From NCBI RefSeq assembly GCF_000306765.2, contig NC_017942.1:1-64000 (forward strand): a DNA stretch of 64,000 nucleotides. The letters are read 5' to 3'. Of this stretch, positions 17,734 through 26,889 are shown one piece after another. The translations under genes and the position numbers were made by a program. Each line of letters begins with the position of its first letter. The stretch's first letter is position 1. The stretch comes from Haloferax mediterranei ATCC 33500. Lineage in GTDB: Archaea > Halobacteriota > Halobacteria > Halobacteriales > Haloferacaceae. Below the pieces are notes generated by a model. It worked only from the letters and a program-made list of their open reading frames with translations. It did not search any database and was not told the origin of the DNA.

Positions 17734-17816
17734 GGGGCTGGTTCAGCGTTATCGTCGCTACGCCCCTCGTCCAGCGTCAGCGTCGTCGGTGGGTCAGCCA
17801 TCTCTGTCGCTCCGGG

Positions 17817-19385
17817 TCACTTGGTTGCCTCGGTCTCCCGGAGTTCGAACTTCTGGACCTTCCCGGTGGTCGTCCGGGGCAACTCCTCGACGAACTCGAC
17901 CTCGCGGGGGTGTTTGTACTCCGCGAGGTTGTCGAGACAGTACTGCTTGAGTTCCTCGGGCGTCTCCTCGATGTCCGGAACCGGCACCACGAACGCGTTC
18001 ACCGTCTCGCCTCGGCGGTCGTCCGGAATCCCCACCACGGCCGCGTCGGCCACCCCCTCGTGCTCGAACAGCAACTCCTCGACCTCGCGCGGATAGACGT
18101 TGTACCCCGCCGTGTTTATCATGTCCTTCTTCCGGTCTACGACATAGAAGAAGTCGTTCTCGTCCCAGTAGCCGATGTCGCCGGTGTGGAACCATCGCTT
18201 TCCGTTCTGCTCGGTGAATGCCTCCTCGTTCGCATCGGGCAGTCTGGCGTACCCCTTCATCACGTTCGGTCCGGCGACGACGAGTTCGCCGGTTATCTCG
18301 TCCAGGTCGACCTCGTCTTCGTCGACCGGCCCCTCCTCTATTCGGGGACGCTCTGCGAAATCATCGTCGACGATTTTCGCGTCCACGCTGGGGAGCGGCC
18401 TTCCGATGCTCCCGACCCGACGACCCTGTTCGGGCGAGTTGAAGTGGGTGATGGGACTGGTCTCGGTCAGCCCGTACCCCTCGTAGATATTCACGTCGTA
18501 GAGGTCCTCGAATCGCCGAAGCACCTCGACGGGGATGCCGGACCCGCCGACGCCTGCGAGGCGGACCGACGAAAGGTCGAACTCCTCGGCGTTCGGTTGG
18601 TTGATGATGTCGTTGTACATCGCTGGGACGCCGTGCATCAGGGTCAACCGCTCGTCTTCGATGAGCGAGACGGCCTCTTGGGCGTCCCACTCCGGAAGCG
18701 GGTAGTAGGCGGCGCCGTTAAACAGCGCCGCGTTCATCACCACGGTCATGCCATAGATGTGGAACAGCGGAAGGACTCCGAGTTGCTTGTCGTCCGTCTG
18801 AATTCCATTAGGGATGAGGTCTGCGGCAGTATTTGCGTTTGAAGAGAGGTTCCGATGGGTCAACTGCACGCCCTTGGGCCGTCCCGTCGTGCCGCTGGTG
18901 TACGGCTGGGCCGCGACGTCGTCAGGGGCGCGGTCCACGATTTCGGGGTCGTCGTCACCCAGGAACGCTTCGAAGTCGATTCCTCCCTCGGTTTCCTGAC
19001 CGACGGTAACGACGTGTTCCACGTCGGTGTCGTCGCGCACCTCGTCCACGAACGGGACGAGGTCCGACAGCGTCACGACCACCTGTGCGCCGCTGTCGGA
19101 CAGCAAGTGGCCGATTTCTCGCGATTTGTACTGCGGGTTCATCGGGACGACGACGCCGCCCGTCCGAAGCGTCCCGTGGAACGCGGTAACGAACTGCGGC
19201 ACGTTCGGCAGGTACACCGCGACGCGGTCCCCTTCGCCGATACCCCGGTCGTTCAGTCCCGCCGCGAACTGGCCGGTTTGCGCCCAAAGCTCTCCGTAGG
19301 TAACGTCGTTCCCCGTATATGATACGGCGACTTCCCCGGTGTCGTCCTCGGCGACCGACCGGATGTTCATGACAATATTTGACAT
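17817..19385 (-). CDS. Acyl-CoA ligase (AMP-forming)
   Basis: A 522-aa ANL-superfamily enzyme that activates a carboxylic acid with ATP and CoA. The P-loop-like motif YTSGTTGRPKGVQLTHRN is near residue 165, then YGLTETSP, then HTGDIGYWDENDF, and the C-terminal Lys region LPRTTTGKVQ is complete. A fatty or other hydrophobic acid is the most likely substrate given the neighbouring ACADs. It feeds the beta-oxidation enzymes of this region. Confidence 0.9.
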   Translation of the reverse strand: MSNIVMNIRSVAEDDTGEVAVSYTGNDVTYGELWAQTGQFAAGLNDRGIGEGDRVAVYLPNVPQFVTAFHGTLRTGGVVVPMNPQYKSREIGHLLSDSGAQVVVTLSDLVPFVDEVRDDTDVEHVVTVGQETEGGIDFEAFLGDDDPEIVDRAPDDVAAQPYTSGTTGRPKGVQLTHRNLSSNANTAADLIPNGIQTDDKQLGVLPLFHIYGMTVVMNAALFNGAAYYPLPEWDAQEAVSLIEDERLTLMHGVPAMYNDIINQPNAEEFDLSSVRLAGVGGSGIPVEVLRRFEDLYDVNIYEGYGLTETSPITHFNSPEQGRRVGSIGRPLPSVDAKIVDDDFAERPRIEEGPVDEDEVDLDEITGELVVAGPNVMKGYARLPDANEEAFTEQNGKRWFHTGDIGYWDENDFFYVVDRKKDMINTAGYNVYPREVEELLFEHEGVADAAVVGIPDDRRGETVNAFVVPVPDIEETPEELKQYCLDNLAEYKHPREVEFVEELPRTTTGKVQKFELRETEATK

Positions 19386-19623
19386 TCCAGCGGGACATCG
19401 TAGTTATCCCTCTAAAGGCTTCCCCCTGTTATAACCAATTATTACCTAATCAGGATTCTAAACTAACATCAATAGGTAGAATAATGTGGTTCTTAACGAT
19501 GGTAGAATGGTGGTGTCGCACGCGGAGGCATACTTCGTGGATATATTCGTCGCCGCCGTGCTGGGTATCTTCAAGGACGATTCGTGCGGTCGTCACCGGG
19601 AAGAAACGGGGGCCGTAAGAGTT
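19386..19623. other. Promoter region of the acyl-CoA ligase, no gene
   Basis: An AT-richer stretch upstream of the acyl-CoA ligase and bordering MITE copy 2. No coding sequence is convincing; the plus-strand ORFs here are short and unlike proteins. Confidence 0.4.
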
Positions 19624-19733
19624 CGTGCTGTCGGCTGTAAGTACGTGAAGACCACCTCCGAATCGGTTGTTTCACTGTCTTTACACGCCGTCTACTGCAA
19701 CCTCCTATTTAAAGAATTAACAGCCGACAGTAT
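19624..19733. mobile_element. MITE, family A copy 2
   Basis: About 110 bp with terminal inverted repeats TGCTGTCGGCTGTAA / TTAACAGCCGACAGTAT, matching copy 1 at 14864-14972 in inverse orientation. Its right end abuts the stop codon of the SCP2 gene (19733-19735), so insertion was directly behind that gene. Non-coding. Confidence 0.8.
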
Positions 19734-20164
19734 CAGTAGTCGAACTCGACGTCGACGTCGCCCGCACATTCCGTCATCACGACTGCGGCCTGACTGTACT
19801 GCATCACCTTCTGCATGTCTCCGTCGAGATCGAACGTTCCATCCATCATTCCCTCGACCGGGTCGATTTCGCCCTGCATGAGGAGCTTCCAGTCCTCGTA
19901 GCCGCCACGGTACGCGAATCCCCAGTCCTCCTTGTCGGGGTCGCCCACGACGTATGACTCGGTACAGTCTCCGTCCTCAAGGCCTACGAAGAAGTGGATT
20001 GGATCGCCCTCGTAGGTCCCGTCCGGTTGAATCTCGTAGAGGAAGTCGCCGTTGAATCCGACTCCCCACCCCTCACCGGTATCCGAGTACTCCTCGGAGG
20101 CGTTGAGCTTCCGTTTGTACTCCTTGATGTATGCTTCCGGCTCGCTCGGTAGTCGTACTGTCAT
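19733..20164 (-). CDS. Stand-alone SCP2 sterol-carrier domain protein
   Basis: A 143-aa protein recognised as SCP2-like: the GKWLL-like strands are represented by GWGVGFNGDFLYEIQPDG and DWKLLMQGEIDPVEGMMDG, followed by DMQKVMQYSQAA at the C-terminus. SCP2 domains bind hydrophobic substrates in a tunnel. In linear alkylsulfatases such a domain forms the C-terminal third of the enzyme; the alkylsulfatase-like protein of this window (24967-26229) lacks it. A substrate-delivery role in the same pathway is an inference. Confidence 0.75.
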   Translation of the reverse strand: MTVRLPSEPEAYIKEYKRKLNASEEYSDTGEGWGVGFNGDFLYEIQPDGTYEGDPIHFFVGLEDGDCTESYVVGDPDKEDWGFAYRGGYEDWKLLMQGEIDPVEGMMDGTFDLDGDMQKVMQYSQAAVVMTECAGDVDVEFDY

Positions 20165-20324
20165 ACCCTCTACTTCCTAAGGCAGACTGTATCGATTATT
20201 CCTGTTATACCTGGGTGTTTTTATACGCTCGCCAACGGCGCGGTGACTTGGCCGACCCCGACGGCTCGGACGGTACCGGGTCGCCGAACGGGGTGCGGTC
20301 GCGAAACCGCAGTGGTGACGGACG

Positions 20325-21392
20325 TTAGAACTCGGTGCAGACGGGGATTCCCATCGTGTCGTACTCGCCCAGCCGCTCCATCACGCTCGGAATATCTCCC
20401 AGAGAACAAGTCTCTGAGACGATCTTTCCCGGGTTGATCTTCCCGCTCGACATCATCTGGAAGATGTCGTCGTACTCGTGGGGCGGCATCCCGTAGGTGC
20501 CGTAGAACTCGCGCTCGTTTTGCACCATGAAGTCGATCGGTAGCGAGACCTCGCCGCCCTCCTCGGAGGTGGTCAACCCGACCTGGAGGTGCTGTCCGCC
20601 GGGGATGAGACAGTTTACGGAGTCTTTGATAGTCTGTGAGATGCCGAGCGCCTCGACGGAGACCTCGACGCCACGGCTTCCGTCGGTGAACGACTTCACC
20701 GCCTGCGGGACGTCGTCGACTTCCGTAGAGTCGATCGTCTCGACGGCGCCGAGGTCCCGTGCGAACTCCAGTTTCTCCTCGACGATGTCGATCGCGATGA
20801 CGTTGCCTCCGAGCGCGGTCGCGGTGTGGACCGCGGAGAGGCCGACGCCGCCACAGCCGTGTACCGCAACCCAGTCGCCCGCACTGACATCAACGCGCTG
20901 ACTGACGCCATGAAAGGCGGTCGCGAACCGACAGCCTAGCCCCGCGATCTCGTGGGCGGGGACGTTCTCGGGAACCTCGACGAGGTTCTGGTCGGCGTTT
21001 CGGACCGAGAACTCCTCCGCGAAGGCGCCCTTCTGGAACTGGACGAACCCCATCGGGACCGAGGATTCACAGATGTTCGCCCGACCGGCCCGACAGTGCG
21101 GGCAGGTGCCGTCGCTCAGATTGAACGGGGTCGTCACCCGGTCACCCTCGCTGAACCGAGTGACGTTCTCGCCTACCTCGACGACCCGGCCGACCGGCTC
21201 GTGTCCGAAGATCAGCCCCGACCGCGGAATGATGCCGAGCCAGTCCCAGTCGCCCTGCCAGGCGTGCCAGTCGCTTCGGCAGATCCCGCACGCCTCCGTC
21301 TCGATGACGGCCTCGTTCGCCCCGCAATCCGGTCGGTCGACTGACTTGAGTTCGAGCGGTTCACCCACGCCTTGGAACACTACAGCGTCCAT
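20325..21392 (-). CDS. Zinc-dependent alcohol dehydrogenase
   Basis: A 355-aa medium-chain dehydrogenase. Catalytic zinc ligands are Cys35 (EACGICRSDW) and His64-Glu65 (FGHEP). The structural zinc loop has C97, C100 and C108, but the position of its first Cys is Asp94. The Rossmann motif VHGCGGVGLSAVHTA follows. The start at 21392 (MDAVVFQG) is chosen over 21413. It likely oxidises a primary alcohol to the aldehyde used by the ALDH encoded just upstream on the same strand. Confidence 0.9.
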   Translation of the reverse strand: MDAVVFQGVGEPLELKSVDRPDCGANEAVIETEACGICRSDWHAWQGDWDWLGIIPRSGLIFGHEPVGRVVEVGENVTRFSEGDRVTTPFNLSDGTCPHCRAGRANICESSVPMGFVQFQKGAFAEEFSVRNADQNLVEVPENVPAHEIAGLGCRFATAFHGVSQRVDVSAGDWVAVHGCGGVGLSAVHTATALGGNVIAIDIVEEKLEFARDLGAVETIDSTEVDDVPQAVKSFTDGSRGVEVSVEALGISQTIKDSVNCLIPGGQHLQVGLTTSEEGGEVSLPIDFMVQNEREFYGTYGMPPHEYDDIFQMMSSGKINPGKIVSETCSLGDIPSVMERLGEYDTMGIPVCTEF

Positions 21393-21486
21393 GGGTGTGA
21401 CAATGACCACCACATATAAAAAATTACTTAATATATCTTATATTTTTGGATATTCTATCATCTATTGCCGAGATTACTTCCGCAAT

Positions 21487-21502
21487 CACGTACAAATACG
21501 TG
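21487..21502. terminator. Short perfect dyad after the ALDH gene
   Basis: CACGTA (21487-21492) and TACGTG (21497-21502) flank CAAA, six bases past the ALDH stop and about 95 bp upstream of the ADH start. It could be a weak terminator hairpin or an operator for the ADH gene. Confidence 0.25.
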
Positions 21503-21507
21503 GTTAG

Positions 21508-23076
21508 TCACCCGATTTTCAGTACCTCTCCGAAGTTCATTTTCACCGATTTGGTTCGGGAGTAGTCGTCCAGCGCCTCCTCAGAGAGTTCCCGACCCAT
21601 CCCGCTTTCCTTGTAGCCGCCATGGGGTGCCGGGTCGAGCATGTCGTCGTACGTGTTCACCCAGACGGTGCCGGCCTTGAGTTCGTCAGCGACGTCGTGG
21701 GCGGTTTCGAGGTCCTGGGTCCAGACGCCCGCAGCGAGGCCGAAGCGCGTGTCGTTCGCGCGTTCGATGACCTCGTCGCGCTCGCTCCACTCGAAGACGG
21801 ACAGAACCGGCCCGAACACCTCGTCGCATGCGACCTCCGCGGAGTCGTCGACGCCGGTGAGGACGGTAGGCTGCACGAAGGGCGCGCCCGCCGTGTCGCT
21901 CGCCTCGCCGCCTGCGTCGACCTCGTCGACGTCGTCGCCGACGAGGGGCCTCGCGCCGTCCTCGATGGCTCGGGAGATGTACCCCGTCACTTGTTCGGCG
22001 TGGTCGTGGTCGATCATCGGGCCGATGTCGGTCTGTGGCGACAGCGGATCCCCGACGGTCAACTCGTCGATCCGTTCGCGCAGCATGTCGAGGAACTCGT
22101 CTTTGATGTCCTCGTGGAGGAACAGCCGCGAGCCGGCGGTACACTGTTGGCCGGAGTTGAAGAAGATGCTCACGATGGTCCCCTCGAGCGCCTGTTCGAG
22201 GTCGGTGTCGGGGAAGACGATGTTCGGACTCTTGCCGCCGAGTTCGAGCGACACTGGGGTGATAGTGTCCGCAGCGCCCTCCAGCGTTGCGGTCCCCGCG
22301 GCCTTCGACCCGGTGAGCGTGACCTTGTCGATGCCGTCGTGCTGGGAGATGGCGTTTCCGACGACGCTGCCGGCGCCGGTCACGACGTTGACCGTCCCCG
22401 TCGGGAGGACGGTGTCACAGACGTCGGCGATCTCCAGTGTCGCGAGCACCGCCTTCGACGACGGCTTGAACACGACCGCGTTGCCCGCCGCCAGCGCCGG
22501 GCCCAGCTTCCAGGCGACGAACATCGCGGGGAAGTTCCACGCCGAGATGGCCCCCACGACGCCGTACGGTTCCCGCTTCGTCACGACGTGTTTCTCGTCG
22601 TCGGTGGGAACGACGCGCCCCGTGTCCGCCGTGCGGGCGACCGCGGCGAAGTGGCGGAACTGCTCGACGAGGATCTCGATGTCGACGAACCGCGAGTGCA
22701 GGTTCGGTTTCCCGGCCTCGAGCGTCTCGATCTTCGCGAGTTCCGTCTTTCGCTCTGCAAGCCTGTCGGCGATCTCCTCGAGCTTCTCGCCGCGCTGTCT
22801 GGGCGAGAGCTGACCCCAGTTCCCCTCGTAGGCGTTGCGCGCCGCCTCGACGGCGCGGTCGACGTCCGCGGCGGTTCCGACCTGGAAGGTCGCGAGCGAC
22901 TCGCCAGTGGTTGGGTCGATAGCGACGCCCTCCTCGCCGCCCTCGGAGTCGACCCACTTACTCCCGATCAGGAGCCCGTACTCGTCGCGTTCGAGCGAGG
23001 ACTCCACGGCCGTTCTGTGTCGTTCGAGCACAGCGTCGTCGATGTCGAATGTATCGTTGAAGTACGTGTCTTGCAT
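21508..23076 (-). CDS. Aldehyde dehydrogenase
   Basis: A 522-aa NAD(P)-dependent aldehyde dehydrogenase. Catalytic Glu278 lies in LELGGKSP and catalytic Cys312 in NSGQQCTAGSR; the cofactor region has WNFPAMF near residue 182 and TGSKAAG near 255. It should convert the aldehyde from the adjacent alcohol dehydrogenase to a carboxylic acid for the acyl-CoA ligase. A pair of 19-bp direct repeats lies 10 bp upstream of its start. Confidence 0.93.
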   Translation of the reverse strand: MQDTYFNDTFDIDDAVLERHRTAVESSLERDEYGLLIGSKWVDSEGGEEGVAIDPTTGESLATFQVGTAADVDRAVEAARNAYEGNWGQLSPRQRGEKLEEIADRLAERKTELAKIETLEAGKPNLHSRFVDIEILVEQFRHFAAVARTADTGRVVPTDDEKHVVTKREPYGVVGAISAWNFPAMFVAWKLGPALAAGNAVVFKPSSKAVLATLEIADVCDTVLPTGTVNVVTGAGSVVGNAISQHDGIDKVTLTGSKAAGTATLEGAADTITPVSLELGGKSPNIVFPDTDLEQALEGTIVSIFFNSGQQCTAGSRLFLHEDIKDEFLDMLRERIDELTVGDPLSPQTDIGPMIDHDHAEQVTGYISRAIEDGARPLVGDDVDEVDAGGEASDTAGAPFVQPTVLTGVDDSAEVACDEVFGPVLSVFEWSERDEVIERANDTRFGLAAGVWTQDLETAHDVADELKAGTVWVNTYDDMLDPAPHGGYKESGMGRELSEEALDDYSRTKSVKMNFGEVLKIG

Positions 23077-23085
23077 TGGTCACAC

Positions 23086-23125
23086 TGTATCGTAATTCAG
23101 ATTGGTTGTGTCGTGATTCAGATTG
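23086..23125. promoter_or_regulatory. Tandem 19-bp direct repeats upstream of ALDH
   Basis: TGTATCGTAATTCAGATTG (23086-23104) and TGTGTCGTGATTCAGATTG (23107-23125) match at 17 of 19 positions with a 21-bp period, two helical turns. Placed directly upstream of the ALDH start, they look like a regulator-binding site. The rest of the 400-bp gap to the divergent MFS gene holds no gene. Confidence 0.5.
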
Positions 23126-23478
23126 ATCCGGTCGCCACCTCGGAGACGTTCCCGGAACCCGGCGTAGCCCGTGGTCCGAGCCGACCCGCCGTGACGGCGA
23201 CTGCTCGTCGCGGCATTGACTGTTCAGGCAGGATGGAGACGGTTACAATATTCGCTTGGTATAAGTGGTCGTTTATGGTGGTACGTCGGGTTTGGGAGGT
23301 CAGCGTCGGGAACTGGCGGGGCGCAAGGAGTGCTCCGAAGGGACTGTCCTCGACGAGTTCGCGGGTCCATCGTCCTCGGGAGTACCAACTGGCAACCGAC
23401 GGATCTGTCGAGACGTATTAAACGGGGGTTGGTATACAAAGGAACACATATACGGTACTCTCTGTCCCCTATCGTCCC

Positions 23479-24753
23479 ATGTCAAATGCTAACTACTCGA
23501 TGGGTGGCGTCCGCTACCGGTGGGTCGTACTCCTCGTCGCATTCCTCGTTCACCTGACCAGCATCTCGCTCATCTGGCAGGCTGTATCGCCGTTAAAGAA
23601 GGCGATGGCGACGGACCTCGGGGTACCTTGGGCGGATGTCGCGGTCGTCTTGGCGGCCATCGCGTTCGGACTGGTGTTCACGCAGTTGCCGGGCGGCGCA
23701 CTGGGTGATAAATACCCGATTCGGTACGTCGTCGGCTTGGGTGCCGTGTTGGCTGGGGTCGCGACGGCGATCAGGTTCGCCGTGCCGACCCTCACCGGTC
23801 AGATCGCGGTCAGTATCGTGGCGACCGTCGGGATGGGGATTGTCAACCCGAACCTGATTAAGGTCGTCACAGAGTGGTTCCCCTCCGATCAGTTGGGGCT
23901 CGGGCAGGGAGTGCTCATGGCCGGCAACACCCTCGGTATTGGGGTGGCGTTCGCGCTGTCCGGAGGGATCGTGCTGACCGCCGTGGGGAGCTGGCAGCGC
24001 GTGTTCCTGCTGTACGGTGGGATTACCGTCGCGGCTGGCGTCCTCTGGCTCGTGTTCGTCCGCTCGCCTCGCGAGGAGGAACGACCGACGAACGTCGAAA
24101 CCGGCATGCCGCTCAGGTCCGGCGAGGGCGTCCCGTTCCGTGAATCGGTTTCATCGGTGCTCCGATCGCCGTCGACGCCCTATGCTCTCGCGCTGATCGG
24201 GCTCGCGTACTGGTCCGTGCTGGGGTCGCTCGCCGTGCTCCCCGAGTGGGCCGACGCGCAGGCGTACACAGTTCCCGAGTACATGCTCGGCACCTCGCCG
24301 TTCGCCTCGACGATGGGCGCGCTCTTCCTCCCGCCGCTGTCCGACCGCTACACCCGTCGTCTGGGACTCGTTCTGGGCATCCTGGGGCTATCGTTCGGCA
24401 TCATCATCCTCGCGTTCGCTCCCTTACTTCCCGTGTTCCTGATCGGGTTACTCGTCTCCGGGTTCTTCGGCGGGGGGCTGGCCGCGATGTTCTACATCCT
24501 CCCCGGCGAACTCGCGGACATCGACCCCAACCACGTCGGGACGATGTCGGGGATTCTGCTCTCCCTCGGACAGGTAGGGTCCGTCGTCGGGAGCATCGTC
24601 GGCGCGCAAACGCTCGCGAGGTACGGTCTCGAAGTGTCGGTGTTCGTCGTCGCCGTCCCCAGTCTGATCGGGCTCCTGCTCTTCACGCGTCTCCACCTCG
24701 ACGGGCGTGGGCAGGCTGACCCGTCGGGCGGCGCGGTCCCCAGCACCGACTGA
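23479..24753 (+). CDS. MFS transporter
   Basis: A 424-aa protein with about 12 membrane segments and the MFS loop motif GGALGDKYPIRYVVGLG near residue 71. The second half has PPLSDRYTRRLGLVLG at the equivalent place. It is divergent from the ALDH gene and close to the alkylsulfatase-like gene, so uptake of an organic anion used by this pathway is plausible. The substrate is not visible in the sequence. Confidence 0.88.
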   Translation: MSNANYSMGGVRYRWVVLLVAFLVHLTSISLIWQAVSPLKKAMATDLGVPWADVAVVLAAIAFGLVFTQLPGGALGDKYPIRYVVGLGAVLAGVATAIRFAVPTLTGQIAVSIVATVGMGIVNPNLIKVVTEWFPSDQLGLGQGVLMAGNTLGIGVAFALSGGIVLTAVGSWQRVFLLYGGITVAAGVLWLVFVRSPREEERPTNVETGMPLRSGEGVPFRESVSSVLRSPSTPYALALIGLAYWSVLGSLAVLPEWADAQAYTVPEYMLGTSPFASTMGALFLPPLSDRYTRRLGLVLGILGLSFGIIILAFAPLLPVFLIGLLVSGFFGGGLAAMFYILPGELADIDPNHVGTMSGILLSLGQVGSVVGSIVGAQTLARYGLEVSVFVVAVPSLIGLLLFTRLHLDGRGQADPSGGAVPSTD

Positions 24754-24966
24754 CGCGGAGCGAGCGTTCGGATACCTTCCTTCTTTCTGACGGCGTTCGA
24801 GCGCGAGGGGTCGTCCCAGTCTCCGTGTCCGTCGCCGGGACGTTCGTGCGGGCGAGAACGCATTTCTCGGGGGAGCACGCTCCTGAATCAGCAATCGAAA
24901 CGGGTCGAAAAGAGTCCGGGACGTCGTGAGATCGTCGTTCGTGACCGTCGCGTATCCGGGTCGCGA

Positions 24967-26229
24967 TCAGCGGAACGTGCGACCTTCGTTCGCGTACTTC
25001 ACCATGGACGCGAAGATGTTGGCCGACATCATGTCCTCGGACGACGCGGCCCGTTCATCGTAGATGTCCGCTACGACCGCGTGGACCGTTTCGTTGTCGG
25101 GGTCGGCCTCGAGCGCGTAGTCCGCGAGGTGACAGGCGAGGCGTTTGTCACCCGCGTCCATCAGTTCTTCCGCCCGTTCGGCGAGCGTCTTGGCGTCGCC
25201 CGCGAGGTCGGCGATCTCTTCGGCGACGGCCGACCGGCTCGCGGGCTTGAGTTCGCTGGGGCGTCCGGTCCACCAGCCGCCGTAGTAGCGGATGACGTTC
25301 CGCGCGATGAACTCACCGCTGTCGTACTCCGACTGGAGCCAGGATTCGTCGGGGTCTGGCAGGTCGATCTCGCGGACGATGTCGACGTGGGGAGGCGCGC
25401 CGTCGTTGAGCGCCTCGATAGTCCGTTCGACGATAGTGTCGAGGTACTCGGCGTAGCGAAGCAGCCGGTGTTCGATCTCCTCGGGGTCGTCGACGATCGG
25501 CCTGCCGTGTCCCGAGAGGAGAGTCCGGGCGTCGAGGGCGGCCATCTCGCGGAGGGCGTCGACCCACTCCCAGGGGTAGCGCTGGACCTTCTGGGGGTTC
25601 CCCGCGTTGGGCGCGGAGGCGGTGACGAGGTCGCCGGAGCACAGTACCTCGCGGTCGGGACAGAACACCCACGTGTGGTCGTCGGTCTCGCCGCGGCTGT
25701 GGTGGAGCTCGAAGATGGTGTCGCCGACCGTGATCGTGAGGTCGTCGTCGTACGTCGTCGTCGGCGGATGGTCCGGCCAGCCGAACACGTCGTCCTCCCA
25801 GAGACTGTGATACTCGACGGCTTCCGGATCGGCGGAGAACTGCCGGCCGTTGATGGTCTCGTTGTACTCCTTCGTCAGCGCGTACCGGTCGAATCGGTCT
25901 GCCATCGCCTCGTGGGCGATCACGTTCGGCTGATCTTGGCCTTCGACGAGGAACTCGTCGAGACCGAAGGCGTGATCGATGTGGCCGTGCGTGTAGATGG
26001 CCGTGTGGACGGGCGAATCGGTGTGTTCTCTGAGTGCCGCCGCCATCTGCTGGGAGAGCGGGGCGTATCCAGTATCGATCAACACCAGTCCTTCGGCCGT
26101 GTCGAACGCCGTCGCGTTCGAGAACGACGTACACTGATAGGTGTCCGCGACTACCTCCGTGACGTCCACCCCGATCTCGAAGTTGTCGATGTCGAAGATA
26201 CCGACCGCGTTCTCCGATTTCTGAGACAT
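24967..26229 (-). CDS. Alkylsulfatase-like metallo-beta-lactamase hydrolase
   Basis: A 420-aa protein starting at ATG 26229. The MBL domain has THGHIDH (His81, His83, Asp85, His86), then HHSRGETDDHTWVF, CSGDLVTASAPN and LLSGHGRPI. From about residue 285 an alkylsulfatase dimerisation-type helical domain follows (GGWWTGRPSELKP, then GDKRLACHLADYALEADPDN). This matches the SdsA1/linear alkylsulfatase architecture without its C-terminal SCP2 domain. It probably cleaves an alkyl sulfate or related ester. No secretion signal is seen. The substrate class is inferred. Confidence 0.78.
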   Translation of the reverse strand: MSQKSENAVGIFDIDNFEIGVDVTEVVADTYQCTSFSNATAFDTAEGLVLIDTGYAPLSQQMAAALREHTDSPVHTAIYTHGHIDHAFGLDEFLVEGQDQPNVIAHEAMADRFDRYALTKEYNETINGRQFSADPEAVEYHSLWEDDVFGWPDHPPTTTYDDDLTITVGDTIFELHHSRGETDDHTWVFCPDREVLCSGDLVTASAPNAGNPQKVQRYPWEWVDALREMAALDARTLLSGHGRPIVDDPEEIEHRLLRYAEYLDTIVERTIEALNDGAPPHVDIVREIDLPDPDESWLQSEYDSGEFIARNVIRYYGGWWTGRPSELKPASRSAVAEEIADLAGDAKTLAERAEELMDAGDKRLACHLADYALEADPDNETVHAVVADIYDERAASSEDMMSANIFASMVKYANEGRTFR

Positions 26230-26499
26230 ACACCTGCTCTGAGTGTGTGAGATAATAGCATCTTCCGCTTGGCATGATGGGGTGATATATAAACCGCACC
26301 CGGACTGGCGGAGACGGCCGGGGAACGGATGGACGGTGCGACACGCCCGCCCGGCCCCGACCACCCTCCCGGAGCGGTTCCCTCGTGGCGGGGAGCGGAG
26401 TCAGTTGACCACGCGTTTGGACGGATGGGTCGCCGGTTCGACTGCCGCCACCGCTGCCGTCTCCGCTCCGCATCGAACCGGCGGGTCGTCGCCGGTCCG

Positions 26500-26754
26500 T
26501 CAGCGGAAGGGCGACCTCTCGTTGGCGTACACGGTTGCCGACGAGAAGATGTTGGCCGACATCAGGTCGCTGACTGAGCTGGCCCGCTGCTCGTAGACGT
26601 TCGCGACGGTGCTCTGGACAGCCTCGTTCTCGGGGTCGGCCTCAAGCGCGTAGTCCGCGAGATGACACGCGATGCGCTTGTCGCCCTCGTCGATCAACTC
26701 CTCGGCGCGGGCTGCCAGCGTCTCGCCAGAGTGCCGGCTCTCGCTGATTCGCAC
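26500..26754 (-). pseudogene. Duplicated C-terminal tail of the alkylsulfatase-like protein
   Basis: An 84-codon frame (only a GTG start at 26754) reads LAARAEELIDEGDKRIACHL and ends SANIFSSATVYANERSPFR, clearly homologous to the last 79 residues of the protein at 24967-26229 but with many substitutions. The catalytic domain is absent. It is the remnant of a diverged second gene copy in the same orientation; bases 26230-26499 before it show no coding sequence. Confidence 0.7.
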
Positions 26755-26889
26755 GAGTCGCCACCTCGGGGTGGCGAACGTCGGGACAGCTGTAAGATAG
26801 TCTTAGGGCAACGGTTCGAGACGGCCCCACGTCCGGTGCTTGCCCAGACGGGGTTCGGAGAGGAGTCGGCGCTGGCGCGGCCCGACGGG

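Noticed and set aside
17724..18842. 372-aa plus-strand ORF
   Set aside because: Antisense shadow of the acyl-CoA ligase.
21622..23421. 599-aa plus-strand ORF
   Set aside because: Antisense shadow of the aldehyde dehydrogenase with the usual Arg/Asp/Val bias.
25081..26250. 389-aa plus-strand ORF
   Set aside because: Antisense to the alkylsulfatase-like gene.
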